Source: Bacteroidota bacterium (GTDB taxonomy: Bacteria > Bacteroidota > Bacteroidia > Chitinophagales > Saprospiraceae). From it: DNA of 6,826 nucleotides. Where the stretch lies: the NCBI GenBank assembly GCA_008501835.1, contig QQUB01000275.1, positions 1-6,826 of the forward strand. Direction: 5' to 3'. The notes beneath the pieces were generated by a model. It saw nothing but the letters and a program-made list of their open reading frames with translations. It was not told where the DNA came from and made no database searches. Below are positions 1-6,656 of this stretch, in pieces (position 1 is the stretch's first letter; every line of letters begins with the position of its first letter). The position numbers and the translations under genes were made by a program.

Positions 1-1
1 A

Positions 2-634
2 ACAACCGACCCTGGTTCCAACGGGCGTTCCAGAGAGATTGACCAGGCTCAAAATATTCAAAAGTTCATGGAGCAACATCCTGATGGAAAATTCCTGATT
101 CACTGCGGTTTTGATCACGCCCTAGAGGGAAATCATGGTTCCTGGGGCAAAGCCATGGCCGGAAGACTGGAAGAATTTACCGGGATCGATCCATTAACCA
201 TAAACCAGACGCTTTTCAGCGAAACTGGTAACCCTGAATACAATCACAGACTCCTAAAAGCCATCGCCCCTCAAATTTCTACTGTGCTACTGGATAAAGA
301 TCAAAATCCCTACCGCTACTTACGTGGAGACAGCTGGACAGATATCGCCGTTTTTCATCCAATTACAACTTATGAACACGATCGTCCGGATTGGCTTTTT
401 TCAGAAGATGTAAAAAAAACAACTATTGAGCTGGATGTAATCAACATAGCTTTTCCGGTAATGATACTTGCCTATAAAAAAGGAGAAGACATTAATTTTT
501 CGGTTCCTGTAGATATTCTTGAAGTCGAGAATAAAGACCAGGAAGTAGTATTGGCTCTGGGCAAAGGGAATTTTGACATAGTGGTGGTAAACTCAGCAAA
601 TGAGGCTCGTATTGCTGAGTTGGTCGTTCAATAG
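2..634 (+). CDS. Conserved protein, C-terminal part; possible ChaN/TIKI-like fold (5' partial)
   Basis: The reading frame is open from base 2, so the gene starts before the window; the first internal Met (base 68) is not the likely start, because the residues before it (TTDPGSNGRSREIDQAQNIQ) look like ordinary conserved protein. About 210 residues are visible. The stretch with REIDQAQNIQK, then FLIHCGFDHALEG, then WGKAMAGRLEEFTGIDPLTINQ resembles, from memory, Bacteroidota proteins related to the ChaN haem-binding/TIKI-TraB group, where an R-x-x-x-A-x-N-I helix, an (I/V)HxGF(D/G)H strand and an M(A)xR(L/F) helix occur together. The rest (LLDKDQNPYRYLRGDSWTDIAVFHP and a beta-rich end) has no motif I can assign. 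No enzyme activity can be claimed. It ends 60 bp before the dipeptidase gene on the same strand with no terminator between, so co-transcription is possible. The coding call is firm; the fold assignment is tentative. Confidence 0.85.
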   Translation, partial: TTDPGSNGRSREIDQAQNIQKFMEQHPDGKFLIHCGFDHALEGNHGSWGKAMAGRLEEFTGIDPLTINQTLFSETGNPEYNHRLLKAIAPQISTVLLDKDQNPYRYLRGDSWTDIAVFHPITTYEHDRPDWLFSEDVKKTTIELDVINIAFPVMILAYKKGEDINFSVPVDILEVENKDQEVVLALGKGNFDIVVVNSANEARIAELVVQ

Positions 635-694
635 CGTTCAGAAAATTTTTAAACATTATCCCTATATTGTATCGCATAATTAAATGCGACTATT

Positions 695-2008
695 ATGAAA
701 TTATTCAAATACCTGTTACTTGGTTGTTTGATAATAACCTCCTGTAAAACTGTTTCAACCATCAACACTTCAAATCTTGTCTCCTCTGAAATGATCGAAA
801 AAGCAAAAGCCATCCACAAAAGGGTAATGACTATTGATACACATATTGACATCAATGTAAAAAACTTCACCGACGAAGTTAATTACACTCAGGATCTCGA
901 TAACCAGGTCACCCTTCCCAAAATGCAAAAAGGCGGTCTGGATTGCGCCTGGTTTGTCGTTTATACCGGGCAGAGAGAACATACCGAAGAAGGTTATGCC
1001 AAAGCATATGATGATGCCATTGCCAAATTCAATGCTATCCACAAACTGGCTAATAAGTTCGCTGCGGACCAAATCGGACTGGCTACTACTTCCGAAGAAG
1101 CCCGGGAAATTTATAAGTCTGGAAAGAAAGTAGCCATGATAGGTGTAGAAAATGGTTATCCGATCGGAACAGACCTTAGCCGTGTAAAAGAATTTTACGA
1201 TTTAGGGGCAAGATACATTTCACTTTCTCACAACGGCCACAGCCAGTTATGTGATTCACACACCGGCGAAGAGGAAGAAGAGTGGTTACACAACGGCGTT
1301 AGCGACTTTGGCAAACAGGTCATTGGGGAGATGAACAAATGGGGAATAATGATCGACGTATCTCATGTAGCAAAAAACTCCATGCGGGATATGATCAAAT
1401 ATTCTAAAGCCCCAATCATCGCGTCTCACTCATCGGCCAGAACGTTGAGCGACCATAGCCGAAACCTTGATGATGAACAACTGGGATGGATCAAAGACAA
1501 CGGAGGTGTGGTTCAAGCGGTTGCCTTTAATGCTTATGTAGATGTGGAAAAGGCCAAAAAATATAAAGAAGCTTACGATGCTCTTTTGAACGAAATTGGC
1601 GAAAGCCGTGGCTTTAAAGTATTACCTTGGTCAGCCGTGAGAGAAATGACCAAAGCAGATCGGGAGGCCTATATAGATCTATACATCGACATAAGAAAAC
1701 TGGCTAAAACCCAAGAAGGAAAGGTAAAAAAAGTGGTTCCGCCGGTAAATATTGAAGATTTTGTGGATCACATTGATTACATGGTGAAAAAAATCGGCCT
1801 TGAGCATGTAGGGATCAGCTCTGATTTTGATGGAGGAGGAGGAATTGAAGGCTGGGAAGATGCTTCTGAAACCTTGAATGTAACCATTGAGCTTGTTAAA
1901 AGAGGTTACACTGAAGAAGAGATCGAAAAACTTTGGGGCGGAAATCTCTTACGGGTTTTGGACGAAGTCCAGGAAGTAGCAAAGCAGATCCAGGAAAAGG
2001 CAAATTGA
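695..2008 (+). CDS. M19 family membrane dipeptidase-like lipoprotein (zinc dipeptidase)
   Basis: 437 residues. This is a peptidase family M19 (renal/membrane dipeptidase) protein: a TIM-barrel enzyme with two zinc ions that hydrolyses dipeptides, some members also acting on D-amino-acid or beta-lactam substrates. The expected ligands are visible: H50 and D52 (TIDTHID), bridging E152 (GVENG), H224 (IDVSHV) and H245 (ASHSS), plus the conserved Asp in SSDFDG (D377 or D379). By motif spacing R256 (HSRN) matches the substrate-binding Arg of human dipeptidase. A lipoprotein signal comes first: MKLFKYLLLG, a hydrophobic core, then lipobox ITSC with Cys17. Position +2 is Lys and no acidic export signal follows, so the protein may face the periplasm. 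The family's usual bacterial length is about 350-420 residues; the extra length comes from an insertion at about 285-350. The start at 695 fits the signal peptide; no clear Shine-Dalgarno sequence precedes it. Substrate preference cannot be read from the sequence. Confidence 0.95.
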   Translation: MKLFKYLLLGCLIITSCKTVSTINTSNLVSSEMIEKAKAIHKRVMTIDTHIDINVKNFTDEVNYTQDLDNQVTLPKMQKGGLDCAWFVVYTGQREHTEEGYAKAYDDAIAKFNAIHKLANKFAADQIGLATTSEEAREIYKSGKKVAMIGVENGYPIGTDLSRVKEFYDLGARYISLSHNGHSQLCDSHTGEEEEEWLHNGVSDFGKQVIGEMNKWGIMIDVSHVAKNSMRDMIKYSKAPIIASHSSARTLSDHSRNLDDEQLGWIKDNGGVVQAVAFNAYVDVEKAKKYKEAYDALLNEIGESRGFKVLPWSAVREMTKADREAYIDLYIDIRKLAKTQEGKVKKVVPPVNIEDFVDHIDYMVKKIGLEHVGISSDFDGGGGIEGWEDASETLNVTIELVKRGYTEEEIEKLWGGNLLRVLDEVQEVAKQIQEKAN

Positions 2009-2016
2009 TTATTGAC

Positions 2017-2051
2017 AAAAAAAGTCCCTCCAGCCCGAAGGCTGAAGGGAC
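2017..2051 (-). terminator. Rho-independent terminator with UUCG tetraloop, between converging genes
   Basis: The arms GTCCCTCCAGCC (2024-2035) and GGCTGAAGGGAC (2040-2051) pair over 12 bp with one mismatch around a 4-base loop. Read on the - strand, the loop is TTCG closed by C-G, the very stable cUUCGg tetraloop, and the stem is followed at once by seven T (2023-2017). That is a textbook intrinsic terminator for the - strand gene ending at 2140, 89 nt downstream of its stop codon. On the + strand the hairpin lies only 15 nt after the dipeptidase stop, but no T-run follows, so it is a weaker stop in that direction, though it may still protect the mRNA end. Confidence 0.85.
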
Positions 2052-2110
2052 GGGACCCTAACTAAAACTTAAAATCGTATCCTATTCTTCTGTTTGCTGA
2101 TTTAACAAAA

Positions 2111-2134
2111 AACCTGTAACCAGCAACCTGTAAC
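2111..2134. repeat. Direct repeat AACCTGTAAC, two copies 14 bp apart
   Basis: AACCTGTAAC occurs at 2111-2120 and again at 2125-2134, separated by CAGC. It lies directly after the stop codon of the - strand gene (2140-2142), in its 3' untranslated part. The words resemble the GTAACCAGTAACCTGTAAC-type intergenic strings I recall from Bacteroidota genomes. No function is known to me. Confidence 0.6.
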
Positions 2135-2139
2135 TTTAA

Positions 2140-3585
2140 TTAACCTCTTTTACTCCTTGAGCTGCTGCTGCTTGTCTTTCGGGTAGCTTTTGTTGAAGAA
2201 GAAGAACTTCTTTGGCTACCGGAAGACTTGGCTGCAGGTCTTGAAGAGCTTTTGCTGCTGCTTCTGCTGGCAGAGCTGCTTCTTGAAGAAGATTTGCTCT
2301 TGCTGGCTGAAGGCGTGCTGCGTTTCGTGGTCGTTGACCTGCTGCTGGCCTTGGACGTTGAACGCTTAGGCTGACTCGTTGATTTGTTCGCCTTTGGCGT
2401 TGATCTTGGAGTGCTCTTTTTTGCAGAAGAACTTCTGTTGGTCTTAGGAGTCGCTTTTGGTGTAGACCTTGGCGTACTCTTGGTTGCAGAGGAGCTTCTG
2501 TTGGTCTTTGGCGTAGACCGCTTAGGCGCTTGAGTATTTCGCTTAGCCTTATCGCTGGTAGCAGGAGCAGTGCGTTTGTTATCTACGGATGGTTTACGGG
2601 CATCTGTATTAACGCGACCTGTACTTGGGCGTGTGGCCGGGCTGCGTTCGTTCTTATTTGCTTTGGTAGTACGCGGAGTTGTAGCCGGTACTCTTTCCTG
2701 AGCTTTTCTGTTATTCTCGATATTATTGGTATGTCCGGTACCTCTTGGCTGCTTGGCAACACTCTTGGTAGCTTTGACATATTCATTATACCTGTTGTGG
2801 TTTTTATGCTGCTTCATCGGCTTACGGTGAACCACTGCTTTACCATGCTTAACACGCACCTGATTTGTTTTCACCAAAACATTATGGCTGTAAACTCTGT
2901 AAGGCTTGTAGAAGTTGTGAACATGAACCACTCTGTGAACATGTACTACGTGGTAATGTCTGTGGTAAACTACGATTCTTGGACGGAACACATTCCAGGC
3001 ACATGGGCGCCACGGTGACCACCAGGTCGGGTAATAGTGGTAGTAATATGGTGAAGCATATACTCTGTAATTACGTCCCAAAATGTGCTGGACTGCGTGC
3101 CAGTAGTATACATTCACATAACCACCGCCTCCATAATCGTAACGATAATCACCATTGTAGGCATATCCGTTTTGGGAGATTGGTTCTACAATAACTTCCT
3201 CTCCGTAAATATCCGGGTCACCTACAATCTGAAGGATGGCTCTTCTCCTTCCGACTTTTTCAATTTCGATGACAGCAATATCCTGTACGTCATAGTATCC
3301 TAACGGAACAGAAAGGATGATGGCGTGGTAGTTACCCTGTCTACGATGTTCTACCCGGATGTAGTCAATTCTGCCGTCCCAATCGAGGTCGAGGTTATTA
3401 ACCCAGGTATCCTGTGTGTTGAGCTTGCGCTCAAAATCTCTGATCGAATATGATTGCTTAAATAATTCAATGGCACCTTCAAGACTAAAGTTGTCTCCTT
3501 CATACCCTGTTCGGTCTGCGTACTGGGCGTTGGCCGCAAGGATAAATACCATTGAGAACAACCAACTAAAAATTACTTTTTTCAT
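2140..3585 (-). CDS. Secreted protein of unknown function: Ca-loop domain, Tyr/His-rich middle, basic Ser/Lys tail
   Basis: 481 residues from the chosen start at 3585; the frame extends to a Met codon at 3621, but the internal Met begins a proper Sec signal peptide (MKKVIFSWLFSMVFILAANA, cleavage before Gln21). Residues about 25-140 form a globular domain seen in many Bacteroidota hypothetical proteins (LEGAIELFKQS, then NNLDLDWDGRIDYIRV, then DIAVIEIEK and AILQIVGDPDIYGEE). D66, D68, D70 and D74 make a DxDxDGxxD calcium loop of the EF-hand/dockerin type. Residues about 146-238 are extremely rich in Tyr, His and Trp. From 346 to the end (136 residues) only A, G, K, N, P, Q, R, S and T occur: no acidic, aromatic or bulky aliphatic residue. 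I do not know the function; the tail could bind nucleic acid, acidic polysaccharide or cell wall, or lie disordered. The gene stands alone: a 394-bp spacer separates it from the glycosidase, and its own terminator follows. Confidence 0.9.
   Translation of the reverse strand: MKKVIFSWLFSMVFILAANAQYADRTGYEGDNFSLEGAIELFKQSYSIRDFERKLNTQDTWVNNLDLDWDGRIDYIRVEHRRQGNYHAIILSVPLGYYDVQDIAVIEIEKVGRRRAILQIVGDPDIYGEEVIVEPISQNGYAYNGDYRYDYGGGGYVNVYYWHAVQHILGRNYRVYASPYYYHYYPTWWSPWRPCAWNVFRPRIVVYHRHYHVVHVHRVVHVHNFYKPYRVYSHNVLVKTNQVRVKHGKAVVHRKPMKQHKNHNRYNEYVKATKSVAKQPRGTGHTNNIENNRKAQERVPATTPRTTKANKNERSPATRPSTGRVNTDARKPSVDNKRTAPATSDKAKRNTQAPKRSTPKTNRSSSATKSTPRSTPKATPKTNRSSSAKKSTPRSTPKANKSTSQPKRSTSKASSRSTTTKRSTPSASKSKSSSRSSSASRSSSKSSSRPAAKSSGSQRSSSSSTKATRKTSSSSSRSKRG
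2412..2520 (-). repeat. In-frame tandem repeat of 63 bp (21 residues) in the Ser-rich tail
   Basis: The bases from 2423 and from 2486 are near copies 63 bp apart (for example GCAGAAGAACTTCTGTTGG against GCAGAGGAGCTTCTGTTGG). They encode two 21-residue units, each starting KTNRSSSA, followed by T or K and then KSTPRSTPKA. The units are at about residues 360-401 of the protein. Most differences are at third codon positions, so the protein repeat is kept while the DNA has drifted. The shorter STPK/RSSS words further on look like decayed relatives. Confidence 0.75.
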
Positions 3586-3642
3586 AACTCTGCGTTTTAC
3601 GGTTAATAAAAGGGCATACAATTCAGTGCCTTTTGTTTTCTA

Positions 3643-3650
3643 CAAATATG
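3643..3650 (-). promoter_or_regulatory. Possible Bacteroidota -7 promoter element
   Basis: On the - strand this reads CATATTTG, 7 of 8 positions of the Bacteroidota -7 consensus TAnnTTTG. A TTG that could serve as the -33 box lies 24 bp upstream (GTTGTAG, around 3675-3677), a little further than the usual 19-21 bp. It is 58 bp before the chosen start codon at 3585, giving a plausible leader of about 50 nt. It also supports the start at 3585, though 3621 is not excluded by it. Confidence 0.35.
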
Positions 3651-3701
3651 ACGCATAAAAGAGCATATGTACTACAACTTTATATTGTGTTTAGGACAAG
3701 A

Positions 3702-3715
3702 TTAACCATGGTTAA
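3702..3715. repeat. 14-bp perfect palindrome TTAACCATGGTTAA
   Basis: TTAACCATGGTTAA is its own reverse complement over all 14 bases. It lies upstream of the possible promoter of the - strand gene at 2140-3585, about 52 bp above the -7 word, where an activator could bind. The outer words TTAACC/GGTTAA equal the ends of the repeat arrays near 6660-6770, so it could also be a remnant of that repeat family. No regulator gene is nearby. Confidence 0.4.
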
Positions 3716-3821
3716 GGGAGTGTGAAGAAAAGGTCGGATTGTTAAGAAAAACCAAAGATTTGGCTACTCGGAAGAGAAATCATATGATTGGTCGGATATT
3801 AAGATCAATACATGGAATAAA

Positions 3822-3901
3822 AACACATAGGCACTAAGGCCATAAAGTAAAAACGATAGAAATTAATTTTAATAACTCTTTTATCTATGTGCCTATGTGT
3901 T
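3822..3901. repeat. Inverted pair of short-period intergenic repeats (AACACATAGGCAC)
   Basis: The arms AACACATAGGCAC (3822-3834) and GTGCCTATGTGTT (3889-3901) are perfect reverse complements over 13 bp, separated by 54 bp. Each arm continues inward as a degenerate 8-9-bp periodic array: on the left CACATAG, CACTAAG, CCATAAAG; on the right, read on the - strand, CACATAG, CACATAG, ATAAAAGAG. The pair lies 79 bp after the glycosidase stop codon. Read on the - strand, the second arm is followed by TTTA, giving a run of five T, so it might act as a loose terminator for the glycosidase transcript, though the loop is long for that. Confidence 0.6.
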
Positions 3902-3979
3902 AAGGAATTTTAAGGAAATATATTGGTTGGTATTCGAAGAATTAAATCCATTTAGGTCGAAAATTTGCGAAAAACCTTT

Positions 3980-6655
3980 TCATTCCACAACCAACACGCC
4001 ATTTAACCGAATATCTATAGAAGAAGCCCCAATCATAATCTCAAATTCTCCGGGTTCCACTACTTCTTCCATGTTTCTGTTCCAAAGTGACAAATGTTCG
4101 GGGGTGAGTTGCATAGTAATCGTTTTGCTTTCGCCCGGTGCCAGTTCCACTCTGGCAAAGCCTTTTAATTCCATTTTCGGAGTGACTACACTGCTGATTT
4201 TATCATTGATATACAATTGTACCACTTCTGTGCCTTTAGTTTCGCCTGTGTTTTTTATATCAATAGAAACGGTTGTTGTGCCATCCACGGAGATTGTTGC
4301 CGGTTCGATTGTTAAATTGTTGTATTGAAAATTCGTATAACTCAATCCGTGACCAAAAGGGAATAATGGTTCATTATTGCCATCAACATAGCCTTTCCTT
4401 CCGGCCCGGCTATGGCTGTAAAAAACAGGCAATTGTCCGGTAGATTTGGGAAAGGTCACCGGAAGTTTTCCGGAAGGATTATAATCTCCAAATAGTACAT
4501 CTGTAACTGCCGTGCCTCCAAACTCTCCCGGAAACCAGGCTTCTACGATGGCCGGAGCATTTTCTGCCAGCCAGTTTACGGACAATGGACGGCCGTTTAA
4601 CAAAACGACAGCCACAGGTTTCCCGGTTCCAAGGATGGTTTTAGCAAGATTAGCCTGGGCGGGATTAAGGTCAAGGTTGGATTTGTCCTTTCCTTCACCA
4701 ACTACCTCTCCGTTTTCTCCCAGAACCAGAATAGTAATGTCTGATTTATTAACTGCCTTTAAAACCTGCTCATTAACAGCAGCCATCGCTCCCGGATCGG
4801 CTTCAACAAGTTGCCATTTCAAACGAATCCCTGCATAATCCACCTCCTCACCAAATTCCATCCTGATAGGCACCGGCTTCCCGGCTGTGAACCGGACCTT
4901 TTTTGTTTTCATTACATTCAGCTGAAACGGATCCCAGTTATCTACCACCAACTCATCATCCAAAAACAACCGCCCCTTATCATCCGTAATGATCCCTATC
5001 TCATAAATACCACTTACAGGTGCCGTGATCGTACCTGTCCACCTGACAGTAAAATGATCCGCGCCAACTCCTCCACCAGGGCTGTTATTATGGTAGTATG
5101 GGGTCATATTGGTTTCCACTTGCGAAAAAGCAGGACTTCCTTCGAGGTTCGAATTATTAAAATATTCAGCCAGCAATCCCGGGTTTTTATTATCAGGTGT
5201 TTTTAAAAACGAAGCATCCACCACTGTCAGAGAAGCCATAGGAATAAGACCTGATTCATAATTGATTTCAACATTCTCACCTAACTTTTCCTGTATTCCC
5301 TGCAATACGGTTACAGTTTCCACATTTTTTGGTGAATAACCTCCCAAAGCGGGAACATCAGCAAGCGGTCCAATTACAGCAACTGAATTTATAGTTTTTG
5401 AAAAGGGTAGGGTTTCATCTTCATTTTTTAACAAACAAATAGATTTCCTCCCTGCCTCCAAAGCCAGCTGTTGATGTGCTTCGGAGTGATGAACTTTATC
5501 AACCAGGGCAGTGTCAACATAAGGAGATTCAAATAACCCAAGCTCAAACTTCAGTTTTAAAACACTGGCTACGGCCCTGTCCAGCTCTTTCATGCTTAGT
5601 GTTTCATCTTTGATGGCTTCAATTATCGACCCCTGAAACACTTCATGTGAGAAATCCATAAACTGCATATCCAACCCTGCTTTTATGGCGGCCACAATGG
5701 CATCTTTGGGTGTTTGAGCCGTATAATGATCCGTATTGAGTCTTCTGATAGCGCCAAGGTCAGAAAGAACCATCCCCTCGAAACCCCATTCCTCCCGCAA
5801 TAACGATTTCAATACAAATGGGTCAGCAACGACCGGAATTCCATCCCAGTCATGGTACGCAGCCATAATACCTCTTGCTCCTCCTTTGCTAACAGCTGTT
5901 TCAAACACATACAAAAACGTTTCCCGGGCTTCCCGTTCTCCTATATGCACAGGGGCGGTATTATTTCCGGCTTCCGGAATACTGTGCACTGCAAAATGCT
6001 TTGGTTCTGACATTACGGTATTCTGATCTTTAAAACTTTCCCCCTGCATTCCGGTTACCATCGCCAATCCTGTTTGAGCTGCCAAATAGGTATCTTCGCC
6101 ATACGTTTCTTCCACTCTTCCCCATCTCGGTTCCCTGGCCAACCCTAACACCGGTGACAATACAAAGTGTACTCCATGAGCTCTTGCTTCTGTTCCTATC
6201 ACCCGACCGATCTTATACATTAACGTCGTGTCCCACATAGTTCCCAAACCAATGGGTGCCGGAAAGCACGTACCTTTTGCCCCTTGATATCCATGTAGGG
6301 CTTCTGCGATCATTAATGCAGGAATTCCCAGGCGCGTTTCCTCTACCAGATACTTTTGGATCTCATTGCCCAATTCAGGATGAACCGGGTAAAGATCATG
6401 AACGGAACCTACACCTTCCTGCCCGACGAGGTTAGTTATCTTTTCCAACACCAACTGATTGTCAACAGTGAATTCAGGCCCGACATACATATCGAGTTGC
6501 CGGGCTTTTTCTTCTACGGTCATGCGTTTGATCAGGTCGTTCACTCTTTGGTCAATGGAAGCTTTGGGGTTTTGATAGGTGGGAGTATTTTGCTGTTTAC
6601 ATCCGAAAAAGGTGGCAATTAGCAATGTAGCGAACAAGAGTTTGAGAAGTTTCAT
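3980..6655 (-). CDS. Glycoside hydrolase family 3 lipoprotein with PA14 insert (beta-glucosidase-like)
   Basis: 891 residues from the chosen start at 6655. The frame reaches a Met at 6700, but the extra 15 residues are coded by an intergenic repeat, and the internal Met begins a lipoprotein signal (MKLLKLLFATLLIATFFGC, Cys19; Phe rather than Leu at -3). GH3 enzymes release single sugars from the non-reducing end of beta-linked glycans by a retaining mechanism. Residues about 33-370 are the TIM barrel: EALHGY (E118), PRWGRVEETYGED, KH (K219-H220), and SDLGAI with nucleophile D299. The C-terminal alpha/beta domain (about 405-475 and 625-775) carries GENGEVVGEG with probable acid/base E654, LLNGRPLSVNW and AWFPGEFGGTA. 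A PA14 domain (about 493-617) is inserted within it, as in some yeast and bacterial beta-glucosidases, and a fibronectin-III-like domain (about 785-887) ends the protein. Activity could be beta-glucosidase or beta-xylosidase (EALHG is also frequent in xylosidases). It is probably anchored in the envelope. No SusC/SusD genes are seen. Confidence 0.95.
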   Translation of the reverse strand: MKLLKLLFATLLIATFFGCKQQNTPTYQNPKASIDQRVNDLIKRMTVEEKARQLDMYVGPEFTVDNQLVLEKITNLVGQEGVGSVHDLYPVHPELGNEIQKYLVEETRLGIPALMIAEALHGYQGAKGTCFPAPIGLGTMWDTTLMYKIGRVIGTEARAHGVHFVLSPVLGLAREPRWGRVEETYGEDTYLAAQTGLAMVTGMQGESFKDQNTVMSEPKHFAVHSIPEAGNNTAPVHIGEREARETFLYVFETAVSKGGARGIMAAYHDWDGIPVVADPFVLKSLLREEWGFEGMVLSDLGAIRRLNTDHYTAQTPKDAIVAAIKAGLDMQFMDFSHEVFQGSIIEAIKDETLSMKELDRAVASVLKLKFELGLFESPYVDTALVDKVHHSEAHQQLALEAGRKSICLLKNEDETLPFSKTINSVAVIGPLADVPALGGYSPKNVETVTVLQGIQEKLGENVEINYESGLIPMASLTVVDASFLKTPDNKNPGLLAEYFNNSNLEGSPAFSQVETNMTPYYHNNSPGGGVGADHFTVRWTGTITAPVSGIYEIGIITDDKGRLFLDDELVVDNWDPFQLNVMKTKKVRFTAGKPVPIRMEFGEEVDYAGIRLKWQLVEADPGAMAAVNEQVLKAVNKSDITILVLGENGEVVGEGKDKSNLDLNPAQANLAKTILGTGKPVAVVLLNGRPLSVNWLAENAPAIVEAWFPGEFGGTAVTDVLFGDYNPSGKLPVTFPKSTGQLPVFYSHSRAGRKGYVDGNNEPLFPFGHGLSYTNFQYNNLTIEPATISVDGTTTVSIDIKNTGETKGTEVVQLYINDKISSVVTPKMELKGFARVELAPGESKTITMQLTPEHLSLWNRNMEEVVEPGEFEIMIGASSIDIRLNGVLVVE

Positions 6656-6656
6656 A

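Larger units (their letters stand above)
3586..3979. other. 394-bp intergenic region with no gene
   Basis: This is the spacer between the two - strand genes. No reading frame in it has a credible start and protein-like composition. It holds, from left to right, a possible promoter for the gene ending at 2140 (3643-3650), a 14-bp perfect palindrome (3702-3715), two copies of GGTCGGAT (3732 and 3790), and an inverted pair of short-period repeats (3822-3901). The size of the spacer and its own promoter-like word suggest that the two flanking genes are transcribed separately. Confidence 0.7.

Noticed and set aside
663..670. TATATTGT as a -7 promoter box for the dipeptidase gene
   Set aside because: It matches TAnnTTTG poorly in the conserved TTTG part and has no TTG at the -33 distance; the gene may be read from the upstream promoter instead.
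492..1072. Three short - strand open frames opposite the first two genes
   Set aside because: They are antisense to the conserved partial gene and the N-terminal part of the dipeptidase; no initiation signal or protein-like pattern supports them.
2530..3018. 162-codon open frame on the + strand, opposite the secreted-protein gene
   Set aside because: Its translation is rich in Cys, Ser and Met without domain logic, and it lies wholly antisense to a gene with a clear signal peptide and conserved domain. It is open because of the biased codons on the other strand.
3586..3621. Upstream extension of the secreted protein to a Met at 3621
   Set aside because: It adds MYALLLTVKRRV before an otherwise typical Sec signal peptide that begins MKKVIF; the internal start fits better.
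3897..4328. Open frame on the + strand over the 3' end of the glycosidase gene
   Set aside because: It overlaps the repeat region and then the antisense of the FnIII-like domain. It has no signal, motif or credible start context.
4512..5206. Two overlapping open frames antisense to the glycosidase
   Set aside because: They are shadows of the strongly supported GH3 and PA14 coding sequence, with unnatural composition.
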